The notes: generated from the letters alone by a model not told the origin. Shown: positions 1 through 15,100, counted from the stretch's first letter. The stretch: DNA of 64,000 nt from Tretioscincus oriximinensis (GCA_022410635.1 JAJVDF010000212.1:930423-994422); one strand, 5' to 3'. Made by a program: numbers and translations.

Positions 1-48
1 AACTGAAGTTGAATTTGCTCCTAACAACACCCAGAAATTATTACTTAC

Positions 49-128
49 AGTTTCTCTTTCAATCTTCTGTGCTAAAAGTGTACGTGACTCCTCCTGATCC
101 TGGGGGCTAGAGCTCCGCCGATCATAGT
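49..128 (-). CDS. EPS8L2: EPS8L2 coding exon 8, residues 235-260
   Basis: The acceptor ...TTGGACAG precedes the two bases completing Asp234; the donor GTAAGT is at 48-43. It encodes [20 protein letters not shown] and then KIERET in phase. [10 protein letters not shown] matches the mammalian VLAQKIEKET segment before the central helical region. The next exon is outside the window. Confidence 0.92.
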
Positions 129-3100
129 CTGTCCAATATAGACACAAATTAGTTAGCAATAGGAAAATTATTTAGTGTACTTGGTTTTAAGTTTAAATAA
201 TTTATCTTCCATCTTTTATCCAAACATCCTAAGATAAAATATATAGCACATATCTAGAATATATTTCAAGCTGGCAAAGTATTTACAAAATATTGGGTTG
301 TAAAAATCATCAAACTTCCAAACTAGCAAAATGATGTGTGATCTTGCATCCTTGTTGCTTTTATACTCTTTTATAGTTGTTGCAGAACTTATGGTTTGTA
401 TTATGCATTAGAACCTCAGATATAAATGTAACCATGGTTATAATGAATGTATTATATGATCAAGGCCATCTTGATTTTGGGAAAAAACTAGTTAATACTT
501 CATATACCATTCCTGAATGCTTTTGTTGGTTTAGACACCATAGAAGAAACAAATGAAAGAAATAATTCCTTCTGCATGGTCTGGCAGAAGTTCATAAATG
601 CAATAGATAATGAACACCATTTTGCTGAATAAGCCATTAAAAATTTCACTTCAAATAACTTTTCTGATAAGAAACGCAGGTTTGATTATTCCTGAATAGA
701 ACTTCTAGAACCAGAACTTTCAATGTTCCGAGTTTCGATTATTATTTTATTTTAATTTCATCATAGCAAAACATCATTTAGCTAAACACTCCTATGGGGC
801 TGTTCCAAAACTTGCGCTGCCGTGGTCCAAACCACACTTTGAGCCACATTGATCCGGATACGTTGGTTCAGATCATGATGAAGAATCTGCACAGTTACCT
901 GGTTCATTATGCTGAGAAGGAATCACCCGATTGTTCTTGGTCTTTGTTGAGCCCCTTGCTTCATATTGAAAAGGGATTGGAGCAGGCCCCTGAGGTGGCG
1001 GGAGAATTGACTGTCTTTGTTTTATCTTCTCCTGATTTACCCTGAGGAAAAACATTGAACACTACTAGAACATTCTAGATGCTGCAGGCTAATTAACTGA
1101 CATTATTTATTTTCATGACTTTATAATGCTCATAATCAAGTTCACTATAAATCCTAACAATTCACATAAATACACACCTAAAAATCACACTTTTGCAATG
1201 ACACAAGGTCTTCCTCTTGGTTCACCTTGCAGTCCATGCAAAAACAGTCACTTACTTGAGTGTCTGTGGACGTATTTTCTTCCCATGTTTTGAGTCCGCA
1301 AGGGCACTTTCTATGTCCTCATGAACCATCTCTGCCTAAAAAATAAAATAAATCTGGCAATAGATTATGGCAGAAAAAATATTTATGCTTCAGCTATTTC
1401 ACAAATTATTGATTCATCTAAATAAATGTTGTTTACATAATGCATGCATTTTTATTGCATTAATGTGTACGAAATCTATGTGCTGAATTACAATTTTTCA
1501 AGGACTAATGCATTTTTATTTTAGAAAGCATCCTTTTGGTTACAAAAGGGTTTTTTCTCAAATATTTTCTATATAAAGTGATACTGTATTTAGGGTTTAC
1601 AACAAATGTTTAGATATAAAGCCTGAGAATTCTAGGGTGTGGGGATTCTGTCTCTGAAGAGAGAATCTGTCCGACTTCTTTACAATCTTTCTTATTCCAA
1701 AATATCACAGATTCTGAACCAATCATGCATGCTAAACATTACATGCCCAAAGATTCTAAAACAAAATATTGTGTTTGTTTACAGAAATGCTTTAAAAACT
1801 TTGTTAGATATTTACAAGCTGTGCAGAAGCAAAGAATGTTATCCTGTGCTATCATGGAATAGGACAGGGGGTGGGCAAACATTTTGGAGTCGAGAGCCAT
1901 TTTGTGGCCACGCCCCCTTCCCAGGCTGCAGTTTCAGATGTGGATGATGTATGTGCTTCAGACCACATCAGAGACCACACTGAAGACATTGTTCTGCATG
2001 CTCACACTTATCATGCCAATATTTCTACATCCCTGTGCATCTTAGAGCTCAGTTTTTATGGCTGTTTTCGTTTTTCCTTTTCATTGAAGAGTTAAGTTTA
2101 CCTCAACTTCATCGCAGTTAAAAAAGTGAATGTCTGGCTTGTGCTGTTCTGAGTCTTGACAAACCAAGAGGAGTATGGAGGAATAGCGCATCTGATTCAG
2201 CACAGTTTGGCATAGCTGGACTGTTGGCAGAAGGAATTCCTCAAGTTCTTCCTGGAAGAAAAGCCCAAGAGAGAGCATGGCACATAGATTTAAAACCTGC
2301 ACTTATTCAGTTTAAGAATTGTTTTTAGAAGGAGAAATTGTATGATAATATTTCACTCCCTTGGGCCCCATTATCACTAGTGGGGAAAAACCCCAAGAGT
2401 CAAAGCTGTGTCACTCAGTACTGGCCACACATACTTTCCATTTAGTCCAAACAGGATGGCCATGTGCTGATTTCACAGCAACATAGAGTTTGGGGGGATT
2501 CCCTGGAAAAAAATATACTTTGCATAGCAACTGCCCATCCATGTGGTCATTGCAATGTAAATTGGGGCAAATTGCTGGATGATGCAAGGATGGAAATTTC
2601 ATCCTGGCTAATGGGATTTGCCTCTGGCTAGTGGGGGCGGGGGGAGCTGAGAGCAAAACCCTTGCCAGGTTCTAATTCTGGCAGAGGGACAGCATGTGTT
2701 ATCCAATGAAAGGCATTGGGCTAGAGAGGTGGATGGGGGTGTTCAGGCTCCTAGGAAGTCCATGCCACTCCCAAAAATTGGGTAGCCATGTTGTCCACCA
2801 AGATCCCAGGAATCTCCTTCTGTTGCTGCTGTCAGTTTTGGTAACAATTTGATTTTCCTACTGTTTAAAGTAGTAGCAGAAATGGGGGGAACCCCCTATG
2901 TCAATAGACCCTTCTGAAGCAAAATGCACAGGCAGCCTGGTGTAAATGGACATAGATGGAATAGTGTTTTTTCTATTCTCAGTATTATTAAGTTTAGCAA
3001 TAATGTGACCCCTCTCAAAAATCTGAAAAATTCTTCAAGTGCCCATACAGCAAGAGACATTTCCACACCAATATCTTTATCTTCCTTGACAGCTACACTT

Positions 3101-6100
3101 TGGCCCCAGTAATACTAGCTTAGCAGTGTTGGCTCCATTTCCGTAGCCATGTCTATGTTAAATTTCTCCTTTCCACAGCCATCAGCTTGGAGTTGTGCTA
3201 GCTGTGATGAAGATTCTAACATCTTACCACTGAAACCTAAAAATGAAAGGAGCCCAGTCTGCATTTTCTCCCAGTTGAAATTATCACTTTTCTCCCGGAT
3301 AAACCTTGCCTAGGTGAAAGTCTGGATTTGTAATCAGACAATGAAACAATTTGGAGGGGCAGCAACCTATGCATACTGGTTTGATTGTGTAAGATTAAGT
3401 TCCCTCTTTGTTCTCTTGAACCTTTTTTATATTGTAAGCCTGAGAGGAGGGAAATGTCAATTACATATTAGCCAGGTTTGTGCTTGACTTTTTTCCAGTC
3501 CAGAACGAGGCCTAGGGGCAGGACCTGTGTAAGCCTGGAATGGCATGTGGACAAGCAGGACTTTAGACCACTTTCTAGAACAGAATAAGGCCAAGCGTGA
3601 ATCAGGCCATTGTGAAACATTCTGTGAGCCTTTCTATGCTGAAGGGAAATATATTAGACAATCAAGGCCAATCTATTTTTAATTTGGCTTAAATGGAAAA
3701 GGAATGAGGCCAACACAGGCTGACTCCATTTTCACGGCTGTTTTTTCTGCCAGTTCAGGCATAGCCTACAAGTATTTATTTACTTATAATTGTACTTACA
3801 TTTGTAGAGTTGCTAAATAACCTACATTTGTTTTATCATTTTACTCTGATTGGAAGGGAATTAAGGGGCAAAATTTTCTGCAAAATGTGAAATACCTAAG
3901 ACGAACTTTAAAATTTTGACCTTTTTTTATTTGTTGATAACCTTTATAGTTTGGAAATGTTTCTCTTAAGTACGGATTGTATTATTCAAAAAATTAAAGA
4001 AAGTATTATTTTACACAACAAAAGAAACATCATACATGCATACATTATTCTTCCTTGATTCCACCCAAAGGAGTAATTGTCTTCTCACCTTAGTTTCACA
4101 ATCCAGTAGTCGAATGGATTTGTCATTCACCTGCAACAACATCTCTTGTGCCCAGATCTTATCTTTGGAGGTAAGCTGCTTAAGCTTTCTGGTGGCATCT
4201 TCCACCGTGACAATGGCCTCACTCTTATCCATAATGAAGGTGGCTAGATGCTGGGAAAAAGGAAAGGAAACAAACATGGGGTGGGTGGATAGGAGAAAGT
4301 CACATGACACTAATTAGGTGGTTACTAAATGAGGAAATCCTATTACCAATCCTCACTGAAATTTTTGAAAAATCATTTATAATATAGCCAGTGATGTTCT
4401 AAATTGTACATTTTAAATATAATACAAGCAACAAAATAGCCTAGCTCTCCTCCTCCTTGTACACATGAATGCAGAGAACCTCTTGTACAAGCCACTTTAA
4501 CATCACTGCATTTGGAATGTGTAACTATAAATCCAACTAAGAACTTAAGAAGATAAGGCCACAGCCCATCAAGTCCAGCATTCTGTGTCACACAGAGGCC
4601 CACCAGATGCACCTGGGCAGTCCGAACAGAGGAAAGCAAAATATGCTCCTGTTCCTGACTCCCTGCAAATGGTATCTCAGGAGTCCTGCCTGTTGCTCCA
4701 TCCCAGAGGCAACATCCAGACATCCATCCTAGTACCCATTTGTACCCATTTTAACTAGTACTCATTTAACTATAAGCACAAGACTGTGTAAATTTGCTAA
4801 TGCTTCAAAGCAAGGTGGTCATTTAGATGGATATTGTTCATGGGTGAGCAATAGTTTTCAGATATCTTCAAAATAATTTTCCTTCCATGTTTGCCAAACT
4901 TAGATAGTGAAGGAAGTCCAGTAATTTGGAGAACAACAAGGGAAAGGTAAGCGGTATGAGCTTTCATAGACACCAAACCTTTTCGTTGGTGAAGAATTCC
5001 ATTATTATAAAGCCCCTGACGTAACTATTAGCTTTAGATAAGGTATATTTAGATTCCAACAAAAGTAATTGTTCATTTTAAATGTGATTGATAGGTAAGA
5101 GGGAGGAGTGAATCAACTATTGGAGAAGTTCCTATTCCGTGTAGGAATGAAATTTTTACAATGTTAAAATCCAATAGCTGCCTCACCCTTTCCCTTTCCT
5201 ATGCAAGCTCTCACTTGTCTGCATCTGCCTGTTTGGGATGAGGAAAACAAATCAAATGTACAGCTTCTTCTGCTAATGCTGCTCCCAATCATGTTGTAAG
5301 AAAAAAGATCCAATCCTTGGTCACGAAAAGCTACAGTCTTGTTACAAGGGGTAAACATAAAAATGATCTCAAATGTTGACAGCTACATCTAAAGCAGATT
5401 ATATTTTAGCAGACTTCTTGTCAAAGACAGAAAATTCCATACTTTAAACTAAACAATGTCTACCAGTTCAATGTATAATAATAATAATAATAATAATGTT
5501 TTTATACCTCGTTCTTTTCCAGAGCGGCTTACAGGGTTAATTTTTGCTCCTAAAGGATTACATCTCATTATATCTTCCCCACCAGGTTAATGATGGTACT
5601 CATTTATCTAACTGAAATGCAGATTACAAATTTGCATCTCTTTCGAATAGCTGAGTTGGCTAGAGCTTCAGACTAGGAGAAAGCTCTCACCCCTTCCCAT
5701 ATCTGACACAGAGCTTCAAAACCTGATCTCCTAGATGACTGAGCCTTAGTGCCTGAGCCATTTGTGCCTGCAGTGGCTATATAGTATACAGTGGCTAGTA
5801 CGGGTACCTCTCCTTTATCATACGTTCAACATATTTTGCTGCTTGTAGAGGAAGAAGATGGAGATATATTGCCACTCCCTATATGGAAGCAAAATGTATC
5901 GGCAGCTGTCCTTTTCTTCAACCTGGCAGCATGAATGGCTATATTAGATGAAAGCAAGTTAGCATAAAGGTCATACTCAATTTGATTCTCAGTCCTTCTT
6001 TTTTATTTCCCATTTTCATCTGGATGCTGCCTGGGCTATCCAGCTAAAACCAACCATAATCTTAGTATTTGTGTAGTCAGTATTTTTGTTATCCTGTCAG

Positions 6101-9100
6101 TTTGTACAACAGTTACAAAGACAAATTCAATTACATAATAGGGTCATTCTGCAAACCAGCAAATGCAGTAAGAATACTTTATTCTCACACTGTGAATCTA
6201 AGGGGGAAAGGCCTCTTGCATATGTGTTGGTTTGGAATACTGGTCCGTATGGAATCATTTCTGGTCATTCTAAGCAGTAGCATTTTCTACAAATATACAC
6301 ATGATCTATGACTTGCTGGTAGGTACTTGCTAATTTTAGCACCAAAAGTAGAATTTTTCAAGGTCCTGCAGACCAGCACACTGAGATATGCTTCTCTCAC
6401 AAACATATTTACTACACACCCATGCCACACTTGCAGTGTTATTAGACACGTAACAAACGCAATGCCCTGACACATACTAAGCTTCCTCTTTCTTCATTGC
6501 ATGGTTGTATGCTTTCATACAGGCCAGAACTAGAAATATAGCTTTCTACAGGCTGTAGAAAGCCATCCAGGCATGATAGTACTTGCTCTAATTTCACATT
6601 CATTTGCAACCTGTTGTTCTGGTTAAGAATGCATTCGGTTGTTTTAACATGACATGGCCTCTGGGTTTCCAAGCTGTTCTTCTGTGATTTGCAGTAATGA
6701 CACCACAGTGAAACAAGCAACAATCCTAGATAGTACAAGGAGAAGTATATAAAAAATTAGTTTGTTCCTATGCCTTGTTTTCTAATCAACAGAAACTTCC
6801 TAGATTCAGTAGTAATCAGTAGTAATGCTTTTCTAGCCAGCAGAGGGAAGCACATGGCAGATACAATGTAAAATATCTACTTTTTTTATCCCATTATACT
6901 CAAATCATAGAATGGTATCTCATAGAAAGAACACAACTTACAAAATTAAGAGCCGTACACTTTTACCAATTTTTTCCCAGTTATTTTAAATTCTCTCCTT
7001 TATTTACTACAAGAAATAAAGGCTATGAAATTTATCCTACAATGCATTTCCTCCGTCTATGTTAGGATTCTTAGTTATCAGTACCACAACTTAAATGCCA
7101 GACCTCCCTAGTGCTATGTTGGAGCTTTGGCAACCTGGTGGCTGCTTGAATCATTAAGCAGTCAGGTGGCTGCTTCATGTAGAAGTGCAAGGGATCTCAT
7201 ACAGAAGCACAGAAGCACATACCAGGAACATTCCTGAGGATCTCCAGGTTTCCTCCCTCACACTGCTGAAAACTCCTTTCATTTCAGTGTAGTAGGAATT
7301 TTCTGGGTGACCTGAATGCTAGAAGAGTTTCTCATTTGCCTAGTGAACCTTATGCTTCCTTTCTCTTTCTACTTGGCATTGTCTAGCACTGCCTGGGATG
7401 CCCCTTAGCTCTTCCCCTTGCCCTTCACCTCCTAGATTTTGCAATTTGTTACTAAAAGAAGTTGATATTTGGGTTCTTGTAGCTTCATTTTAACAGTAAA
7501 ACTGAAAATTTTGCAACTATCTTACCACTGAGTATTCTTGAATTTTAAAAAATGTGGGCTTAAATTTGAAACACTGCTTTCATAGAATCATAGAGCCGGA
7601 AGGGACCTCCAGGGTCATTGGGTCCAACCTCCTGCTTGATGCAGGATTCATTAAACCTTCTCAGACAGATGACTGTCCAGTCTCTGTTTGAAGACTTCCA
7701 GTGAAGGCGAACTCACCACCTCCTGTGGCAAACTGTTTCACTGGTTTATCACCCTTAGTGTCAGAATTTTTTTTCTGATATCTAATCTAAATCTACTCCC
7801 TTGCAGTTTCATACCATTGTTTCTAGTCCTTCCATGTGCTAATGAGAACAATGTTGATCCCTCTGCTCTGTGACAGCCCTTCAGATATTTGTAGACAGCT
7901 ATCAAGTCTCTTCTCAGTCTTCTCTTTTGCAGACTAAACATCCCTAGATCCTTTAACCGTTCTTCATAGGAAATGGTTCCAGACCACTCACCATCCTTGT
8001 AACTCTCTTTTGTATTTGCTTTAGTTTATCAATGTCCTTTTTAAATTGGGCCCCTCAGAACTGAACACAGTATTCCAAGTGGGGTCGTACCAAAGTACTG
8101 TAGAGTCGAATAATTACTTCACATGAGCGAGATTCTATGCTTCTCTTAATACACTCCAGGATTGTGTTTGCCCATTTTGCAGCTGCTTCACACTGTTGAC
8201 TCATGTTTAATCTGTGATCTACCAAAACACCCAGGTCCTTTTCACCTGTGCTGCTGCTCAGACATATTCCTCTCATTCTATATGTGCTGTTTTCATTATT
8301 TTTACCCGGATGTAGGATCCTTTGAGTTTAACACAATGTCCTATTTCCAAACTACTTTGAACCATTCGCAGTTTATACCGTACCTAAGGTTACCTAATGT
8401 CAATATTCAGCAGGATGTGTTCATATTTTAATATTTTTGCTTGAATTTTGGGAGATGGTAGGATATTTGAAAGTGTTTTAGGAGGAGGAGGAGTTACAAC
8501 TCCCAGGACTCTCAGCTCCTCTTGAAAATATCAGTCACTCCTGCTTTTGTTTTACTTTTTACTGTTCTACTATTATGGCACTTCTCTCTGGTGTATTCTG
8601 CACTACACCATCACTGCGGGCACAGTCTGAATTTATGATACCAAAAACAGGCGCCGTGAATGTGTGAATGACCTAGATCCAGGAATTTGGTGCAGCACGC
8701 CTGTGTGAAAGGCACACATCCAGATTGCACATTCTTAGTGCTCCTGCCGCTATTTTTCTTAGTACCAACCATTAACATCCACAATGTCTTCACACATCAA
8801 GCCTGTACTATGAATAGCCTGTGCACACAGAGAACTATTAAACCATGATCAAGCCTCAGACTTTATCAACCAAACATTTTTGTCATATAAGTTATAGCAC
8901 TTCCTCGTTCTGTCATTGACTTAACAATGTAACAGCTGATTCTTTCAAAAAAGCTAAAGAGAAAAACTACATGTAATTTAGTTGCTCAAATGCAATTTTA
9001 CTCAAAGTTTGCAGCAATATTAATGAAAACAAATTAAATAAGCTTGCATAGATCTTTTCACACAGAGGACACTATTATGTAATGCAGGATGGGCATAATT

Positions 9101-12100
9101 CTCATGCTTGTCCCAGGGCTAATTTTGATATCAAGTCTAAACTGTATTAAAAAATAGGGCAGTACAAGATACAATAATTGAGGGTATAATGCCAGGACAG
9201 AAAAAGTACAGCATGATTGTTTAATTTTATTCAACTTACTCTGAGACATTTAAGTTATAAATATAATGAAATAAAAATAAACTAAAAAGTGAGTGAAGTG
9301 TGACATGAAAAACTAAAATCTTACCATCTCAATTTTCATTTGTATCCTCTGCAGCAATTTGATGTGGGACACATTTAAGCTGACAGGCGTGGGATCTTCC
9401 AGAAACAGAAGAATGCTACATGGCAATGCTAAGTAGCCTAAGGCAGGTTTAATTTTGCTTTTTAAATCCAGAAAAAAAGTTTGCGAATCCACCACACCTA
9501 CCTTCAATTTTCCATGTAGTTTCATTACATTGCCTAGCATTCTGGTCACAAGAAAAATCCCATGAGTTATTGCTGTGCTTGCCTTACTACAATTCCCAGC
9601 ATTCTTTATGAGCTGAAAGCCAATGAACTTTTACATGTAGCCTCGAAGTCTCATGAGATTTACCATGTCCACATTACTAAATACACCACAAAGCCTATTT
9701 TCAGAAAAGGAGCTAGAGTTCTACAAGTGCTCCGGTCCTTGCCTACTATTCTCCTAGCCCCTGACTCAAGTTCAGAGTCCAATACGATCTAATTGCACTG
9801 TTGCTACAATAACCTTATCAGGGTTCTATCAGAACTGCAGCAGTTCTGGGAACAGGAAGTAAATACCCATATCAAGAAAAATGAGCATCAAGATCAAAAG
9901 TCACTGTGAGTCTTCAAAATAACTGCTTCATTTTGAAATTCTTATTATCTCCTGGGTTGGGCTGTAAAGATAGCATTTGAAAAATCAATATTATTTTACA
10001 TATTTCTAACTACATAAGCTTGTCACTCTTACCTGTACATGGTACTGTGATGTCTCATGCATAATCACATTGGAATTGGAGTATTTCTTCCTTTGTTCTG
10101 TGCAAAATGGAAAAGAAACAAAGTGGCAATTGAATGGTTGAGTGGTGGGGAACCTGAATTCCACACAGACAAAAAACGATTTAGTCAAACAATTGTATCA
10201 TGACAAAGCAATGATCCTACTGAAGTTAAAAGGAATAGAGGCTCTTTTTAAACTGCCTTATTCCTGGAACAGACACATGTTGTTCACATGTAGTGTATGT
10301 AGAAAGGGCCTATGATCGATTGGACCTTTGCCAGCTAGATTATGTGATATATAGAGCAAAATCAATGCACTGCTCAAGGAAAGAAGCTTCATGTTTACAC
10401 AGTTACTGTGGTGATCAGGAGAAGAAGCAAGCCTAGAGAAAATAAGTGTACTGAGAATTTTGGATAAACAGTTAAATTCTATAAACACTTCAGCCAATTA
10501 TTTTACAGGTGCTATCATAAAAGCTTTACGGCTGTACATACTGAATCCTCTGTCTCCATATGCCCTATAGATATAAGAAAATACTATTCCTAATGTAGAG
10601 TAGCCTAAGGGTACCATACAAATGTTGCTGAATTATAGCTCCCCATTGCATAGCCAATGGCAAACTGAAGTTAACCATTATCTAGAGAAGTCATTCTCTA
10701 CCATTCTCCAGCTGTTTGATCAAGACCCATCATCTTGGCAGCAACCATAACTATATTATGAGAATTTGCAATTAAATGTATTTATTATATATATCCCCAC
10801 CCTATATCTGCATCATATTGACGGCAGCAGACTGGGAAAAGCTGACCTAGATGAATATGGATTAGCCACTCTCTATTTAACTAGTCAAAGACATAAGGTT
10901 TTATTTCAGAGATCAATAGTTTTGTTTAGTTTATGTCCTGGTCTGGCTAGTCATGATTAGAAGTCTTCGGTGCTTTTCCATTTGTACTTTAAGGAAGAAA
11001 CTACATTTTGTCAGTCTCACACATGAACGAAGTGAAGCTTTGGCATCTTCTTCAACAACTAGTTTGGAATGTAGAACTGCACCCACATGGATTCAAGATG
11101 ACATCATCAATCTATCCTGACTTTCATAGGCTGTTAAATCACCCCATCCGTTTCAGGACTTTCCGTGAGAGCCTCATAAGATGCCCATATGTTCTTCTCC
11201 TCCCCCCTCCTCAGACCCTCTGGATAAATCACACAAAGATAACTGACTGGTTGTCCAGACATCCAAATACTGAAATGTTTGAGATCCAAATATCAAAAGT
11301 TATTTGGACATCCAGATTGACTAGAATAGCATACAAGGTGTCATATATATGTAATGGGACAAGAGAACATGTGCCTAGCACTGGTGATCATGGTATGCAT
11401 GAGCATAATCTATGGCTGCATCCAGATGTTACTTACTTATTCCACTGATGTTGGATAATTGGGAATAAATACACTTCACTTCCAAAGATTATCATCTACA
11501 CTTTCTAGAGAATGCTTTTTGGGTCACAGAGACACAGCAGGAGCAAAGTGGTAGACGTTCCTTGTGAATATCTGGCCACTTCAGAATTGTCCATTTTCAA
11601 AGGTTTTTAAGCAATCACCACTTTGCTAGTTTTACAGGTACGAGTAAATTATTGCTAAAACCAGAAAGAATACATAAAATATATATGCTCTATAAAATAT
11701 TCTACAATTAGTAGTTCTCCTCTAGGGCAGCTTCGACACAGTAAAAGTGCTTCCCTTCAGTAATGAGAGAGAGAGGGCCCAGCCACCACTTCAGTGGCAG
11801 AATTAGGAGTGGTTTTGAGACTGGAGAGTGACTCAAAGGGTGAATTGTGCTCTCAGTTGCCTCCTCTAGTTTGTACAGTGACAGTGGAATGTTATGCAGA
11901 TTGTGAAAAACACTCAAGTTTCTGAATTGTGTTTAATGATTCTATATTCAAGACTGGAAATTCAACACTGGAAAACAGGCAAGCCAGTAGAAGAAGAAGA
12001 AGAACTTGGTTCTTATACCCCACTTTTCCCACCTTTCAAAGGGACTCAAAGTGGCTTACAAGAATATATTTTGCCCGAAGGCTTCCATTCTGCCTTCCCC

Positions 12101-15100
12101 ACCAGGCTATGGTGGTTCCCATGTATCTACTTGCAGTCAGTTGCAATTTCTTGCAATTCATGCTTTTGAATATCTAGGTTGGCTAGAGCTACAGGCTAGT
12201 GGAAGGTGCTCACCCCTCCCCACGTCCCACACAGGGCTTCAAAACCCCATCTCCCAGGCGAGAGACGAATTCCTAAGTGAATGAGCTATCTGTGCCAGTA
12301 GTGATCAATCTGTCCCAGAATTATAGATGCCTGCATTTGGATGGTTTTCCTAGATTGCCTACAAGTTTCAGAGATAATTGATGTACTGAGAAAATAGTTC
12401 CCTGCTGAACTGGGGAAAAATCCATCAGTATCCTGGATTGGAAAGTCATTTGGGGTTTCTTATTGCATTTGTAGCAGCAGGGAATATGGACTCCCTTGTA
12501 CTACACTAGTATGTGGAAGGGAGACTTCTGGACTTCCTCATGGAGTAAGACAAATGTAAGTGCAAAAGGACTTTTAAGTCTGCTTACTTATTCCACGATA
12601 ATTGAATATTAAGAATAAAACACTATCTGGATTGTTTTATTCTAAGGTATCCATGTGTTATTATGGAATATTGAAATACAGCAAAACAGGTAAGAGATAC
12701 CCGATTGCAGCCTAGCCTTTGAAAATAAAACAGTGAGACGCCACAAACAGGCAGAATTTGACAACGCCACTTTGTACCTGTGAGATTTTGTTTCTGATAA
12801 CATTTAAGTTCTGGTAAAAACACCCTTGGCAGTTTTCCTTCTCTGTCCCTCATACCCTGTATTCATTAGTTTATTATCTGATCTGTGCTGATTTTCCTGT
12901 CCTATTTTTATTCTACCATACTTTCATCCAACAGGAATACAAGGAGTACTTTTATTCTCATCAAATTTATTTACACCCTTGTTTTATTTATCTAGGTAAC
13001 CACTTTAATCAGTATTACATTGCGGGCAACTCTTTATTCAATGGCAATAGTAACTCAACATCCAGCAAGTATAAATGAGGTCCACTGAAAGCTAAGGTAT
13101 AGGTTCAAGAATTCCAAGTTACTTGTGCCCAGGAGGAGTCCTGTTGTCTTCTCAAAATTCCCTGATTTGCCTGCTTCTAGATAATTATTCCTCTCCCTGC
13201 GATTGGGAAAGCTCAGGAAATTGAGACTAAGGCATTGAGAGGCGGCCAGACAGACATCAGTACTGAGAGTACTCAATCAAGAAAGCAAACAAGCAAGACA
13301 GGATGATGGTCAAGCAAAACAGAAGAACAACTAATACTGGGGGAAAGTATTGGAATGGCCAATATAGGAGAGATAGTGGGACCTTTCCAAACATCCATGC
13401 ATGAAACATTAAAGTGGAAAATTCCAAGAAAAAAACCCAAATGTGTGTTATCATGTGATAATTGTAAAAAAGATACTCTTTTATGAACTATTAGAAAACA
13501 GTCTGATAATAAAATTATTTTGCAACTGTGCACAGCTATGGAATTGGTAGAATCAGAAGCAATTCTGGTTCATGTAGGCAGTCAGTAAAAATACGGCAAC
13601 TCTGACTTCTAATCATATTGTATGTTTTAAATAATTCTCTATATTAAAATTTCCTATTTTACAGATACTAATCTGATAAACCTATTTTTTCAGGATATAT
13701 TTTATTTTCAGGACATATATTTTCATTTCAAGCCGGGTTATAGAATCACAGTCATGAGTAATTCTGGATTATTAGATAAACATTGAAGATTTTATGTACC
13801 ACCTCCACAGATCCAAAACTGTAGTCACTGCAATTCCAGAAAATACTTACAAATTGAAAAGCAATGCAAAAAAGCATAACCAAAATTAACAAATGGATGG
13901 GGAAATTCCCCTATTAAGCATAATTTCAGGATAGTCAGTGGTGGCTGGCCACTGTATTCGTGAGGTTTGGCAAACACTCAGAGATTAAAATCAATTATAA
14001 AATCACCTTTCATAGAAGAACTGCCAACAAATCAAAAAGCTCCAGGCAGCTTTTTTACTTGACAAAAGGGGTCGCCAATCCCAGAACCAATGGGAGGGCT
14101 ACAGTCTCTCTCTCTCAGTCTCCGTAGAGGTGCCATTCTGTATTGACATTCAATTTGCAGACTGAGAGAGAGACTGGGAAGTGCTTGAATGTGCCTCCTC
14201 CCAGCCACCCATCCCGGAGGCAGCATCCAGACATTTATACCCTTGGTGTCCATAAACCTGTCTAGTCCTGTCTCGAAGCTATCCAAGCTGTTGGCTACCA
14301 CCAACTCTTCAGGAAGTAAACTCCACAGGCCGATGACCCTCTGGGTTGTGTGATTGAGATTTTTTCTCTATTCACCCTATCCATCCCATGCATGATTTTG
14401 TACACTTCAATCAGATCACCTCTCAAATGTCACCTTGTGAGGCTGAAGAGGCCCAGATGTTGCAGCCTGACTTCATAAGGGAGGTGCTCCGGACCCTTGA
14501 TCATTCTTGTTACCCTTTTCTGCACATTCTCTAGTTCCACAATATCCCTCTTGAGATCTGGTGAGCAGAACTGAACACAGTATTCCAAATGTGGCCTCAC
14601 CACAGATTTATGAAGAGGCAAAACTACATTTGCTGACTTGTTTTCGATTCCTTTCCTAATGATCCCCAACATGGAATTTGCCTTTTATATATATGACTTT
14701 TGCAATATTATTTTGTGCGGGAAAAAATACATCAAATTATTCTCAGGCAATTTAATCTTCTTATATACTTCCAGTTGGCCCAAGCAGAGCAGGGTCATCA
14801 ACTCAGGTTTTCTGATTAAAAGGTCAATTTTAACTCACATGCCTGCTGTGATTTCAGGGAGGGTTGACTCAGATTAAGTTGATGACTGCTGTGACAATAA
14901 TGAACTGCTTTATTGACAGTGTGTGGGCAGGTTATAGAAGGAATTGCACAGTTGAATTCATTTTTCATTACACTTAATATTTACCTTAGGATCAGCATGG
15001 AGCACTTGCATTCCTTTGTTTATTAGATAAAAACATAAAAGCAATCAAAGAGGGCAAACACAAATAAAGCCAAGACTTCCTTCTCCTTGTGCAAAGCCAA

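Larger units (their letters stand above)
129..4088 (-). other. EPS8L2 introns between coding exons 8 and 4
   Basis: The four introns are 129-898, 1042-1255, 1336-2101 and 2252-4088, interrupted by exons 5-7. Except for a short hAT-like stretch near 1865 and a short segment near 3688 shared with 55621, I see no gene or clear repeat. The 2252-4088 intron is ordinary AT-rich sequence. Confidence 0.8.
4251..10032 (-). other. EPS8L2 intron between coding exons 4 and 3
   Basis: A 5.8-kb intron holding a CR1 3' end (4538-4750), a SINE with an (AAT)n tail (5476-5772) and a second CR1 family copy (7581-8380). About 5780-7580 and 8380-10030 show no recognisable gene or repeat. The small reading frames there are not supported. 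Confidence 0.8.

Noticed and set aside
4373..4723. 116-codon frame, minus strand
   Set aside because: Lies in the non-coding 3' end of a CR1 copy; similar frames appear in the copies at 33968 and 51169 for the same reason.
4940..5010. Copy of the 26704 repeat head
   Set aside because: Only GAGCTTTCATAGACACC-like similarity; too short to list as a feature.
11008..11448. 146-codon open frame, plus strand
   Set aside because: No recognisable motif, no splice context, and its 3' end runs into the foldback element at 11406. Chance frame in an intron.
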